NCBI RefSeq assembly: GCF_004522105.1
Contig: NZ_SPUJ01000005.1
Span: forward strand, 186,001-250,000
Reading direction: 5' to 3'
Origin: Nocardioides sp. 1609
GTDB taxonomy: Bacteria > Actinomycetota > Actinomycetes > Propionibacteriales > Nocardioidaceae
Length of the DNA stretch: 64,000 bases
The position numbers and the translations under genes are program-made. Below, one piece after another: positions 1-8,352 of the stretch. Position 1 is the first letter of the stretch, and each line of letters opens with the position of its first letter. The notes beneath the pieces are model-generated. The model saw nothing but the letters and a program-made list of their open reading frames with translations, was not told where the DNA came from and ran no database searches.

Positions 1-105
1 GCCGACCAGCTCGGTGAGGGCGTCGGCGAGGCCGACGTAGGCGGGGGAGCGGTCGAAGTCCCCGACCAGCGTGGCCACGCGCGCGGCCGAGATGGACTGC
101 ACCAT
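1..105 (-). CDS. MocR/YczR-type GntR regulator with aminotransferase domain (N-terminal fragment)
   Basis: Only the first 35 codons are in the window; the gene runs off the left edge. The ATG is the complement of 103-105. The visible start reads MVQSISAARVATLVGDFDRS, the beginning expected of a GntR-type winged-helix domain in MocR proteins, which fuse this DNA-binding domain to a PLP-binding aminotransferase-like domain. It diverges from a YczE-type membrane protein across about 60 bp; this MocR/YczE pairing is common in bacteria, and the regulator usually controls the neighbour. The assignment rests mainly on that context and a short peptide. Confidence 0.6.
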   Translation of the reverse strand, partial: MVQSISAARVATLVGDFDRSPAYVGLADALTELVG

Positions 106-122
106 GCAGACCACTTTCGCAC

Positions 123-149
123 GATTGGCTATCGATTCCAAGGCCAATC
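123..149. promoter_or_regulatory. Inverted repeat between the MocR and YczE genes, candidate operator
   Basis: A perfect 7-bp inverted repeat, GATTGGC at 123-129 and GCCAATC at 143-149, is separated by 13 bp. It lies in the short divergent gap and is AT-richer than its surroundings. MocR regulators typically bind paired sites upstream of the divergent target, so this is a reasonable operator candidate. No binding evidence is available. Confidence 0.5.
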
Positions 150-166
150 AGGTGCAGGCTGGAGTC

Positions 167-874
167 ATGAAGGCCCGCACCGCCGCCACCTCGCACCCCC
201 GGACGACCCGGACGCTCGTCGACCTCGGCCCGCTCGCCCAGCTCCGCGCCGGGCGGCTCGTCCGCCGGCTCGTCCAGCTGTTCGTCGGCCTGGTCCTCTA
301 CGGCGTCTCGCTCGCGATGATGGTGCGCGGCGACCTCGGACTGGCTCCGTGGGACGTGCTGCACTCGGGGCTCATCCGGCACGTGCCGCTGACGCTGGGC
401 CAGGCCGTCGTGGTGATGAGCTTCGTCGTGCTGGTGCTGTGGATCCCGCTGCGCGAGATGCCCGGCGTCGGCACCCTGGCCAACGCCCTCGTGGTCGGGT
501 TCTCCGCCGACGCGACCCTCGCGGTCCTCGAGGTCCCCGGCCCGTTCGCCGCCCGGCTCGCCCTGATGGTCGGCGGCGTGCTGGTCTGCGGCGTCGCCAC
601 CGCCCTCTACATCGGCGCCCAGCTCGGCCGCGGCCCTCGCGACGGCCTGATGACCGGCCTCGCCCGCCGCACCGGGCTGTCCCTGCGCCTGGTGCGCACC
701 GGTCTCGAGGTCACCGTGGTCCTGGTCGGCCTGGCCCTCGGCGGCGTCCTGGGCCTCGGCACCGTCCTCTACGCCCTCGGCATCGGACCTGTCGCCCAGG
801 CCCTGATGCCGTACTTCGTCGTCGACGTCGCAGGGGCGGCACCTCCGACCGCGGAGCAGCCCGCCGCGAGCTGA
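167..874 (+). CDS. yczE: YczE/YyaS/YitT-family integral membrane protein
   Basis: A 235-residue polytopic membrane protein. Hydrophobic segments follow one another from about residue 30 (LVQLFVGLVLYGVSLAMM) to the C-terminus, giving about five to six membrane spans. The GDLGLAPWDVLHSGL segment near residue 50 is characteristic of the YczE group. Transport substrate and role are unknown for the family. It is divergent from the MocR-type regulator. The ATG at 167 was chosen because it lies downstream of the operator-like repeat and leaves a short basic N-terminus; an in-frame ATG at 71 would overlap the regulator gene. Confidence 0.8.
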   Translation: MKARTAATSHPRTTRTLVDLGPLAQLRAGRLVRRLVQLFVGLVLYGVSLAMMVRGDLGLAPWDVLHSGLIRHVPLTLGQAVVVMSFVVLVLWIPLREMPGVGTLANALVVGFSADATLAVLEVPGPFAARLALMVGGVLVCGVATALYIGAQLGRGPRDGLMTGLARRTGLSLRLVRTGLEVTVVLVGLALGGVLGLGTVLYALGIGPVAQALMPYFVVDVAGAAPPTAEQPAAS

Positions 875-883
875 GCGAGGGGC

Positions 884-1351
884 TCAGCCGCCCCGACGCT
901 CCTGGACCGCCGCGACCACCCGGTCGAACCGGGCCCGGTCGAGCGTCGCCCCCTCGCGTCGTACGGCGGACGGCGCCAGCCGGAGCACCCGGTCGAGCCG
1001 CACCTCGCTGGGCCGGCCCTGACGGTCCCAGGCGCCGGTGCCGAGGTCGAACCAGTCGTCGGCGTCGCGCCGGCGGTCGTGGTCCTTGCTGGTGAGCATC
1101 AGCCCGAGCAGGTCGGTGCCGTCCATGGCCAGCACCAGCACCGGCCGGTCCTTGCCGCGCGTCGCGTCCTCCTCGTAGGGCACCCAGGCCCAGACGACCT
1201 CGCCCGGGTCGGCGACGCCGTTCGGGGTGGGCGCGTAGGTGATCCGGGGTGTGCCGCCGAGGTCGCCCCGGTAGGCCGGCTCGGCCGACGGCCGGGACGG
1301 CCGACGTCGCCACACCGTGCGCGCCCAGCGCGCGACCGCTCGCTCTGCCAT
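884..1351 (-). CDS. PemK/MazF-family toxin-like protein, no antitoxin gene visible
   Basis: 155 residues. The centre matches the MazF/PemK fold: GEVVWAWVPYEED followed by KDRPVLVLAMDGTDLLGLML, the usual start of these ribonuclease toxins, and a conserved RLDRVLRL strand near the end. Family members cleave RNA and are normally encoded beside a small antitoxin. Here no antitoxin-sized ORF is evident upstream (1352-1581) or downstream (875-883), and the N-terminus carries an additional basic 35-40 residues. A TAGGGT -10 element sits 6 nt before the ATG (complement of 1358-1363), suggesting leaderless expression. It may be an orphan or a housekeeping derivative of the fold. Confidence 0.75.
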   Translation of the reverse strand: MAERAVARWARTVWRRRPSRPSAEPAYRGDLGGTPRITYAPTPNGVADPGEVVWAWVPYEEDATRGKDRPVLVLAMDGTDLLGLMLTSKDHDRRRDADDWFDLGTGAWDRQGRPSEVRLDRVLRLAPSAVRREGATLDRARFDRVVAAVQERRGG

Positions 1352-1581
1352 GTCTCGACCCTACTGAGCGCGGTCCGGCGGTCGCCGGGCGCAGGAGTCC
1401 CCGGTGATCCGGGGCTCCTCCCGTCCCCGGCCACGTCCACCCGCGACGGCGGGCGCGGCCACCGAGCTCCCTCCGGCACGGCCGGTGGCCGGGCGGCCGG
1501 CACGAGGACCGGGCGGGGCGCGGGACGGTGCGGAGCGGATGGCACGCGACGCGACGTGATCTGCGTGACAGACTGCGCGCC

Positions 1582-2832
1582 ATGACCGCAGGCACCCCCG
1601 AGCAGCCGGGCGGCGAGGCCGCCGTCGCACCCCTCGCCCCGCCCGACCCCGTGATCACGCTGACGGCCCCCGCGGCGCCGCCGCTCGTCCTCGAGACCCA
1701 GGCGCCGAAGATGGCCCCGCCGGTCGCCGCGGCCGTGCTCCCCGAGCTCGACGCGAAGGTCGAGGGCTTCCTCGCCGCGCTGGGCAGCACCCAGGCCGGC
1801 AGCCCCGAGTTCGCGGCCCAGGCCGAGAACGTCCGGACGATGGGCGACGCGGAGATCCGCAAGGCGGCCGAGACGTCCAACCGGATGCTCGACAAGCCGG
1901 TCACCGCCCTCAAGGAGGGCGGCATCGCCCAGGGCTCGGCGGTCGGCAGGACCCTCCTCGAGCTGCGCCGCACCGTCGAGGACCTCGATCCCAGCCAGGC
2001 CACCGGCGCCAAGCGCTGGCTCGACCTGCTGCCGTTCGGCGACAAGATCACCGACTACTTCCGCAAGTACCAGTCGGCGCAGACCCAGCTCAACGGCATC
2101 CTGCACAGCCTGCGCAACGGCCAGGACGAGCTGCAGCGCGACAACGTCGCCCTCAACCTCGAGAAGACCAACCTGTGGGCGGTGATGGGCCGGCTCAACC
2201 AGTACGTCTACGTCGCCGAGCGCCTCGACGCCAAGCTCGCGGCGCGGATCGCCGAGCTCGAGCTGAGCGACCCCGAGGCCGCGAAGGCGCTGAGCCAGGA
2301 CGTGCTCTTCTACGTGCGGCAGAAGCACCAGGACCTGCTCACCCAGCTCGCCGTCTCGATCCAGGCCTACCTCGCGATCGACATCATCATCAAGAACAAC
2401 ATCGAGCTCATCAAGGGCGTCGACCGCGCGTCGACGACGACCGTCTCGGCACTGCGGACGGCGGTGATCGTGGCCCAGGCGCTGGGCAACCAGAAGTTCG
2501 TGCTCGACCAGATCACCGCGCTCAACACGACGACGTCCGGGATGATCCAGCGCACCTCCGAGATGCTCAAGGAGAACTCGGCGGCCATCCAGGAGCAGGC
2601 GGCGTCCTCGACGATCGGCATCGAGCAGCTGCAGGCGGCGTTCGCCAACATCTACGCCACCATGGACTCCATCGACGAGTTCAAGCTGAAGGCGCTCGAC
2701 TCGATGTCCTCGACGATCGGGGTGCTCGAGACCGAGGTCGAGAAGTCGCGGTCCTACCTCGACCGGGTCCAGAAGCACGACGCCCGCAACGCCGCCGGCA
2801 CCCTCGACCTCTCCGCGCAGCCCCTGAGCTGA
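1582..2832 (+). CDS. TelA/KlaA-family (toxic anion resistance) protein
   Basis: 416 residues. After a Pro/Ala-rich, low-complexity N-terminus of about 50 residues the rest is almost entirely helical, with the TelA-type core from LDKPVTALKEGG through LDLLPFGDKITDYFRKYQSA and later repeated amphipathic helices (IKNNIELIKGVDRAST). TelA proteins were named for tellurite resistance but their biochemical function is not settled; they often occur with Ter-type or VWA proteins. It is the first gene of the co-directional PknG block. The ATG at 1582 has a CAGACT hexamer 7 nt upstream, consistent with leaderless transcription. An upstream in-frame ATG at 1528 is possible but less likely. Confidence 0.8.
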   Translation: MTAGTPEQPGGEAAVAPLAPPDPVITLTAPAAPPLVLETQAPKMAPPVAAAVLPELDAKVEGFLAALGSTQAGSPEFAAQAENVRTMGDAEIRKAAETSNRMLDKPVTALKEGGIAQGSAVGRTLLELRRTVEDLDPSQATGAKRWLDLLPFGDKITDYFRKYQSAQTQLNGILHSLRNGQDELQRDNVALNLEKTNLWAVMGRLNQYVYVAERLDAKLAARIAELELSDPEAAKALSQDVLFYVRQKHQDLLTQLAVSIQAYLAIDIIIKNNIELIKGVDRASTTTVSALRTAVIVAQALGNQKFVLDQITALNTTTSGMIQRTSEMLKENSAAIQEQAASSTIGIEQLQAAFANIYATMDSIDEFKLKALDSMSSTIGVLETEVEKSRSYLDRVQKHDARNAAGTLDLSAQPLS

Positions 2833-2864
2833 CGTCGAGATCCGACACCGAATCCGACACGCGC

Positions 2865-3383
2865 GTGGGACTGAGGGACTGGTGGCAGCAACGCCGCGGA
2901 GGCGGCGACGCCGCCGTCACCGCGATCCCGGCACCGCCGACCGAGCAGGACGTCCTGGCCGCCCTCAACCGGCTGAACGCCCAGCTGACGACGGCCGGCG
3001 CTCCGGCCGTGGTGACCACGCGGGTGGTCCGGATCGCCCGCACCATCAACGACACGCTGCCAAGGATCCGCAACCTGGGGCTCGGCTCGCAGGAGGGGTA
3101 CTCGGTGGTGGCGACGGCGACGACCTACCTGCCGGAGGCGGTCGGCGCCTACCTGCGGCTGCCCCGCGAGTGGGCCGACACGCGGCCGATCGACGGCTAC
3201 AAGACCTCGCTCATGGTGCTCGTCGAGCAGCTCGAGCTGCTCGCGGCGACGACGGACAAGATCCTGGACGCCGCCAACCGGGCCGACGCCCAGGCCCTGA
3301 TCGCGCACGGGATGTTCCTCGACGCCAAGTTCGGGCACACCTCCGACGGCGGCCCCGACCTGCAGCTGGGCAGCCCGACGTGA
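2865..3383 (+). CDS. Helical protein of unknown function in the PknG block
   Basis: 172 residues, not recognised. It begins [11 protein letters not shown], then has a segment predicted to be mostly helical ([50 protein letters not shown]). No membrane segment, signal peptide or cysteine is present. It follows the TelA-like gene by 32 bp and precedes the AAA+ gene by 10 bp, so it is probably a partner of one of them. Many small proteins next to TelA genes have similar YPxA-like helical composition, but I cannot name a family. The GTG start at 2865 is an inference; no strong ribosome binding site is visible. Confidence 0.7.
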   Translation: MGLRDWWQQRRGGGDAAVTAIPAPPTEQDVLAALNRLNAQLTTAGAPAVVTTRVVRIARTINDTLPRIRNLGLGSQEGYSVVATATTYLPEAVGAYLRLPREWADTRPIDGYKTSLMVLVEQLELLAATTDKILDAANRADAQALIAHGMFLDAKFGHTSDGGPDLQLGSPT

Positions 3384-3393
3384 GAGGACGACG

Positions 3394-4968
3394 ATGACGA
3401 CGCCCACCCAGGTGCCCACCCAGGCGCCCGCCCCGACGCTGGCCGCGGCACTCGAGGCGCTCGCGAGGGTCGCGCTGGACGCCGGCGTCGACCCCACGAC
3501 GGCGCGCCGCGAGGGCGAGAGCCTGGCCGCCACCGTGGCCGAGCCGTCCAGGGGCGCCTTCCTCGACTGGTGCGCCGAGACCGGCCGCCCGACGTCCGCC
3601 GAGTCGTTCCAGGACGCCGCCTCGCGCGGACGCCGCTACCGCGCGGCCCCGACCGCCTCGATGAGCCTGCTCGCCACCACCGGCTCCACCCACGCCCCGG
3701 CGTACGCCGCCGCCCTCGGTGACGTCGCACTGGCCGCGGCCGGCCTCGGCACGCCCGACCCGCGGGCCACCGGCAACGCCGCCACCGCCGCGGCCGCCCA
3801 GCTCGGCGAGCCCGGAAGCCAGGGGGGCCGCCCCCCGGCGCCGGGCCTCGGCGACGAGGTCGCCGGGTCGCTGCTGCAGCAGCTGTCCGTCGTCCAGCGC
3901 AAGCTCGCCGGCCTGGGCGCACCGGTTCCCGCCGCGCCCGCGGACCCGCTCGCGTCCCCGACCGCGGCGGCGCCGGCCGCCCCGGCGCCGACCGTCGAGG
4001 CGGAGCCCGAGCCGGAGGTCCCGAGGCGGACCGTCGAGGAGCTGCTCGCCGAGCTCGACGGCCTCGTCGGGCTGGCCGACGTCAAGGCCGAGATCCACCG
4101 TCAGGCGGCCGTCCTGCGCGTCGAGGGGCTGCGCGCCGACGCCGGCCTGAAGGCCGCGACGATCACCCGCCACATGATCTTCAACGGCAACCCCGGCACC
4201 GGCAAGACCACGGTCGCGCGGCTGGTCGCCGGGATCTACCAGGCGCTCGGGCTGCTCTCGAAGGGCCAGCTCGTCGAGGTCGACCGCTCCGAGCTGGTCG
4301 CCGGCTACCTCGGCCAGACCGCGATGAAGACCGCCGAGGTCGTGGCCTCCGCGGCCGGCGGCGTGCTGTTCATCGACGAGGCCTACTCGCTGTCGGGCGA
4401 CCAGTACGGCACCGAGGCCATCGACACCCTGGTCAAGGAGATGGAGGACCGGCGCGACGACCTCGTCGTCATCGTCGCCGGCTACCCGCTGCCGATGCAG
4501 GTCTTCATCGCCCAGAACCCCGGCCTCGAGAGCCGGTTCCGCACCACCATCGACTTCGCTGACTACACCGACGACGAGCTCGTCGACATCTTCGGCGTGA
4601 TGGCCACCGGCGCCGAGTACGACGCCGGCGAGCCCGTGCTGACGCGGCTGCGCGACGTCCTCGCCGGGGTCCGCCGCGGCCCGACGTTGGGCAACGCGCG
4701 CTACGTCCGCAACCTGCTCGAGGCCGCCATCGGGCGCCACGCCTGGCGGCTCCGGGAGGTCGACGCACCGACCCTCGAGCAGCTGCGCACCCTCGACGTC
4801 GACGACCTCGACGTCCCGGCCGAGGTGCTCGAGCCGGAGGTCGAGGGGCCCGTCGCAGTGGCGGACGTGGTGCCCCCGGAGCCCACCGACTCCGAGCCCG
4901 ACTCCGAGTCCGGCACCGAGCCCGGCACCGAGCCCGACACCGAGCCCGACCGCGAGGAGACCCCGTGA
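3394..4968 (+). CDS. CbbX/EccA-type AAA+ ATPase
   Basis: 524 residues. The first ~200 residues are Ala/Pro-rich. The AAA+ module starts near residue 210 ([15 protein letters not shown]) with Walker [10 protein letters not shown] (about residues 266-274), the pore-side [12 protein letters not shown] segment, Walker [11 protein letters not shown] (about 325-334) and arginine-finger region NPGLESRF. These are hallmarks of the CbbX/SpoVK/EccA clade, remodelling ATPases; EccA is a cytosolic type VII secretion component and CbbX a Rubisco activase. The C-terminus ends in an acidic Glu/Pro/Thr repeat ([12 protein letters not shown]). Its stop overlaps the next start by 4 bp. No secretion or Rubisco genes are nearby, so its client is unknown. 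Confidence 0.85.
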   Translation: MTTPTQVPTQAPAPTLAAALEALARVALDAGVDPTTARREGESLAATVAEPSRGAFLDWCAETGRPTSAESFQDAASRGRRYRAAPTASMSLLATTGSTHAPAYAAALGDVALAAAGLGTPDPRATGNAATAAAAQLGEPGSQGGRPPAPGLGDEVAGSLLQQLSVVQRKLAGLGAPVPAAPADPLASPTAAAPAAPAPTVEAEPEPEVPRRTVEELLAELDGLVGLADVKAEIHRQAAVLRVEGLRADAGLKAATITRHMIFNGNPGTGKTTVARLVAGIYQALGLLSKGQLVEVDRSELVAGYLGQTAMKTAEVVASAAGGVLFIDEAYSLSGDQYGTEAIDTLVKEMEDRRDDLVVIVAGYPLPMQVFIAQNPGLESRFRTTIDFADYTDDELVDIFGVMATGAEYDAGEPVLTRLRDVLAGVRRGPTLGNARYVRNLLEAAIGRHAWRLREVDAPTLEQLRTLDVDDLDVPAEVLEPEVEGPVAVADVVPPEPTDSEPDSESGTEPGTEPDTEPDREETP

Positions 4969-6257
4969 CGCAGACCGCCTCGCAACCGGCACCCGCGCCG
5001 CTGCCCGCGCCGGCGGGCCCGGCCCAGCAGGGCCGGGCCACCCACGCCTCGGTGCAGCCGGCGAGCACCGGGTTCACCGAGAACGTGCCCCGTCTGCTCA
5101 CCCGGCTCCAGACCATCGCGATCACCGCCTGTGTCGTCTTCGGCGTCCTCGCCGTCACCGTGCAGGTGCTGTCCTGGCAGGCCAACGGCCGCGCCGCCGC
5201 CAACACCGAGCAGGTCGTGCGCGTGCAGGAGGTCCAGTCGCTGCTCCTGCGTGCCGACGCCCTCGCCACCAACTCCTTCCTGGTCGGCGGGCTCGAGCCG
5301 ACCGGCGCCCGCGCCGAGTACGACGACGCGGTCGAGCGGGCGCTCCGCCTCGTCGCCGACGCCGCGGAGGCCCAGCCCGCCGACCGCGCGGTGCTCGCCG
5401 ACCTCAACGCCGCCATCACCGACTACACCACCGCGGTGACGCAGGCCCGCGACTACAACCGACAGCAGCTCCCGATCGGCATCGCCTACCTCAACGACGC
5501 CGGCACGTCGCTGCGCACCGACGCGCTGCCGAAGCTCGACGCACTCGTCGACGCCAACGCCGAGCGCGCCGTCGACGAGATGGACGCCCAGCACCCGTGG
5601 TGGCTGGTCGGCCTGGGGCTCCTCGCGGTCGCCGTCCTGCTCTGGGTCAACCAGCAGGTCGGACGCAGGTTCCGCCGACGGGTCAACGTCGGCCTCGCCC
5701 TCGCGGCGGTGATCATCGGGGTGCTCGCCCTCGCCACCGGCTTCCACGCCTACCTCCGTGACGACGACAACGACTCCCTGCGCGACGGCGCCTACCGCGA
5801 GGCGGTCGCCGCCGCGACGGCGCGCACGGCCGGCAACGACGCGAAGGCCCGCGAGAGCCAGGGCCTGATCAACCGCGGTGCGGGCGTCACCTACGAGGCG
5901 TTCTGGGACGAGCAGGCCGCGGTCGTCGACGACAACACCACCCGGTCGACGGAGGGGTTGTGGGGTGCCTACGTCCAGGCGCACCGGGCGATCCGCGACC
6001 TCGACGACGCCGGCGACTGGGACGGTGCCGTCGCGCTGGCCACCGGCACCGGGGCTGGCTCGGCCACCGCCGCCCTCGACGAGTTCGACGCCGCGACCGC
6101 CGCGGTCGCCGCCGACCAGGGCGAGCGGGCCAGCGACGGCTTCGGCTCCGGCGGCGGCGTCGCCCTCACCCTCATCGCCCTCACGATCCTCGGGGCGCTG
6201 GCTGCGGCCGGCGCCGTGACCCGCGGGATCGACCTGCGCCGCAAGGAGTACCAGTGA
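4965..6257 (+). CDS. glnX: GlnX-like four-span membrane sensor protein
   Basis: 430 residues with four predicted membrane spans at about 49-69, 211-226, 240-260 and 398-418, framing two extracytoplasmic helical regions of about 140 residues each that look like four-helix-bundle sensors. This topology and its place immediately before a GlnH-like lipoprotein and upstream of PknG match GlnX, which in Corynebacterium and Mycobacterium passes amino-acid availability from GlnH to PknG. Sequence similarity itself is not distinctive. It overlaps the AAA+ gene (GTGA at 4965) and the next gene (GTGA at 6254). Extracytoplasmic loops are rich in Ala/Asp. Confidence 0.7.
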   Translation: MTQTASQPAPAPLPAPAGPAQQGRATHASVQPASTGFTENVPRLLTRLQTIAITACVVFGVLAVTVQVLSWQANGRAAANTEQVVRVQEVQSLLLRADALATNSFLVGGLEPTGARAEYDDAVERALRLVADAAEAQPADRAVLADLNAAITDYTTAVTQARDYNRQQLPIGIAYLNDAGTSLRTDALPKLDALVDANAERAVDEMDAQHPWWLVGLGLLAVAVLLWVNQQVGRRFRRRVNVGLALAAVIIGVLALATGFHAYLRDDDNDSLRDGAYREAVAAATARTAGNDAKARESQGLINRGAGVTYEAFWDEQAAVVDDNTTRSTEGLWGAYVQAHRAIRDLDDAGDWDGAVALATGTGAGSATAALDEFDAATAAVAADQGERASDGFGSGGGVALTLIALTILGALAAAGAVTRGIDLRRKEYQ

Positions 6258-7198
6258 ACCGCCGCCCCCGTCTTCTCGCCGCCCTGGCCGGGATGGTGCT
6301 GCTCGCCGGGTGCGGCGGCTACGACACGACCGTCGTCCCGGAGCCCGAGGCGCCGCCGTCCGCGGCGCCGGCGGCGCCCTCGACCTGCGTGAACGACGGC
6401 CGCCAGCTGCGGTCCTTCGAACCGGGGTCCGGGGTCGGTCAGAGCGCGACCATCCGGGAGATCCGCGCCTCCGACAAGCTGGTTGCCGGTGTCGCCGGCG
6501 ACACGTACCTGCTCGGGTCGCGCAATCCGGAGACCAACCAGCTCGAGGGCTTCGACATCGACCTCGCGGAGGCGATCGGGGAGGAGATCTTCGGCGAACC
6601 CGGACACGTGGAGTACCGCGTGATCACCGCGGCCGACCGGGTGCCGCTCCTCCAGGACGGCACGATCGACATCGTGGCGCGCAACATGACGATCAACTGC
6701 TCCAGGTGGGAGCAGATCGCCTTCTCCGCCGTGTACTACGAGGCGGGCCAGTCGTTGCTCGTCGGTGAGGGGTCGGGCATCGACTCGGTGGAGGACCTGG
6801 CCGGTAGGCGCGTGTGCGCCTCGGCCGGGACCACCACGATCGACAACATCCGCGCGAAGGCTCCCGAGGCCGAGATCGTCACGGCTCCGGACAACTCCCG
6901 CTGCATGGTCCGCTTCCAGAACGGTGAGGCCGACGCCGTCACCTCCGACGACACGGTGCTCGCCGGGCTGGCCGCGCAGGACCCGTACGCCGAGGTCCTC
7001 AGCGCGGTCCGGCTCAGCACGGAGCCCTACGGGATCGGCGTGAGTGCCGACCGCCCGGACCTGGCACGGCTCGTGAACAAGGTGCTCGAGGACATGCGCA
7101 CCGACGGCCGCTGGCAGGCGTCGTACGACGCGTGGTTGAAGGCGCCGCTCGAGAACGTCCCCGGCGTCCAGCCGACTCCCCTCTACGGGCGCCGATGA
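6254..7198 (+). CDS. glnH: GlnH-like amino-acid-binding lipoprotein
   Basis: 314 residues. The N-terminus is a lipoprotein signal: two arginine pairs, a hydrophobic stretch and lipobox LLAGC (Cys about residue 20). The body is a type 3 periplasmic-binding (SBP_bac_3) fold, with GFDIDLAEAIGEEIFG, DIVARNMTINCSRW and SAVYYEAGQSLLV typical of glutamate/glutamine binders. No ABC permease or ATPase lies beside it; instead it sits between GlnX-like and PknG genes. In Mtb and C. glutamicum the equivalent GlnH senses aspartate/glutamate and acts through GlnX on PknG. Ligand here is inferred, not shown. The GTG start overlaps the upstream stop by 4 bp. Confidence 0.85.
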   Translation: MNRRPRLLAALAGMVLLAGCGGYDTTVVPEPEAPPSAAPAAPSTCVNDGRQLRSFEPGSGVGQSATIREIRASDKLVAGVAGDTYLLGSRNPETNQLEGFDIDLAEAIGEEIFGEPGHVEYRVITAADRVPLLQDGTIDIVARNMTINCSRWEQIAFSAVYYEAGQSLLVGEGSGIDSVEDLAGRRVCASAGTTTIDNIRAKAPEAEIVTAPDNSRCMVRFQNGEADAVTSDDTVLAGLAAQDPYAEVLSAVRLSTEPYGIGVSADRPDLARLVNKVLEDMRTDGRWQASYDAWLKAPLENVPGVQPTPLYGRR

Positions 7199-8352
7199 CT
7201 GCCCCCGTCATGACCGACGTCCCCCTGACCGCGCCCGCGGCACCCGGCTCGCTCGGCAGCACGCCCGACGCCGCCGTGCTCGGTGCCTACCTGGGCGAGC
7301 TCGAGGCGTGGGTCCGGCTGCGCCGCAGCGAGCTCGACGACCTCGACGCCGCCGCGCTCGCGGCCGGCCGCGGGGCCGAGGTGGCCACCGACATGGCGCT
7401 CGCGCTGTCGCTGTGGAAGAACGTCTCCGACCGCTACCGCGAGATGTGGACCCTCTGGGACGGCGGCCGCGTGCTGCCGACCGACCGCGAGCGGATCGGC
7501 TCGCTGGTCTGGGGCCGCCTCGGCGACGCGGGCCAGGGGATGTCGGTGCCCGAGGCCTGCCGGCTCAACGACGCCATCGCCGGTCAGCTGCACGCCCGCC
7601 TCGAGCTGAGCGCCGGCGCCGGCGCGTCCGCCGTCCGCGTCAAGGACCTCCGCGCGCAGCTCGAGCGGATCCGCGACCAGGTCGCCCTCGAGCCCGCGCT
7701 GCTGCGCGACGACGCCGTCGACCGGCTCGCCTCCCTCATGGTCCGGCTCAACGACGTCGCCGAGCGGGCCGGTCGCGGCGCCGACGTCGGCGGCCTCCTC
7801 AACCCCCTCGAGCAGGACGCCGCCCTCTACGAGCGCGACCTCATCGTGGGCAACCAGAAGCGCCGCGAGGCCCGCGGCCTGGTCGAGCAGGCCCGTACCC
7901 GGCGGGCCGCGCTCGTGGGCCGGGAGGCCGAGCTCACCGCCCTGGCCGCCACCTGCGTCGCGACCGTCGACCCGGCGCCGCGGTTCGCCGTCCCGGACGT
8001 CGACGCGCTCGGCCCGGTGCCCAACACGGCCGATGCCCTGACGCCGTACCTCGACCGCCTCGACCGCGTCGGCCAGGCGATGGCCTACGCCCACGAGCGG
8101 TACGCCGCGGCGCTGGCCGAGCACACCGACCTGGCCGCGCTCCTCGACGCCTACGTCGCCAAGGCCCGCGCGTCCGCCGTGGCCGGCGACGCCGACCTCG
8201 CCGCCAGCGAGCGCCAGGCGCGCGACGTCCTGGCCCGGCGCCCGGCCCCGATGGCGGTCTGCCGCCAGCTCGTCTCGACCTACCAGTCCTGGCTCACCGC
8301 CCTGACCTCCGGGCCCGCCACCGGCCCCTCTCTCGGGAAGGACGCGACCTGA
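7195..8352 (+). CDS. Coiled-coil/helical protein of unknown function upstream of pknG
   Basis: 385 residues, family not recognised. Predicted to be almost entirely alpha-helical with long charged heptad-like regions (KDLRAQLERIRDQVALEP, RREARGLVEQARTRRAAL). There is no signal peptide, membrane span or cysteine-rich motif, so it is likely cytosolic. It overlaps glnH by 4 bp (ATGA at 7195) and its stop overlaps the pknG start by one base (TGATG at 8350-8354), implying translational coupling. The arrangement suggests a structural partner or scaffold for PknG or for the GlnX/GlnH sensor. Function is not assigned. Confidence 0.75.
   Translation: MTAPVMTDVPLTAPAAPGSLGSTPDAAVLGAYLGELEAWVRLRRSELDDLDAAALAAGRGAEVATDMALALSLWKNVSDRYREMWTLWDGGRVLPTDRERIGSLVWGRLGDAGQGMSVPEACRLNDAIAGQLHARLELSAGAGASAVRVKDLRAQLERIRDQVALEPALLRDDAVDRLASLMVRLNDVAERAGRGADVGGLLNPLEQDAALYERDLIVGNQKRREARGLVEQARTRRAALVGREAELTALAATCVATVDPAPRFAVPDVDALGPVPNTADALTPYLDRLDRVGQAMAYAHERYAAALAEHTDLAALLDAYVAKARASAVAGDADLAASERQARDVLARRPAPMAVCRQLVSTYQSWLTALTSGPATGPSLGKDAT

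Noticed and set aside
1582..2832. Tellurite resistance operon
   Set aside because: Only the TelA-like gene is present; TerC/TerD-type genes are absent and the context is signalling.
7308..8351. Open frame extending pknG upstream by about 350 codons
   Set aside because: It is out of frame with the genuine helical protein at 7195 and translates to Arg/Pro-rich sequence; PknG starts at 8352 with a coupled ATG.
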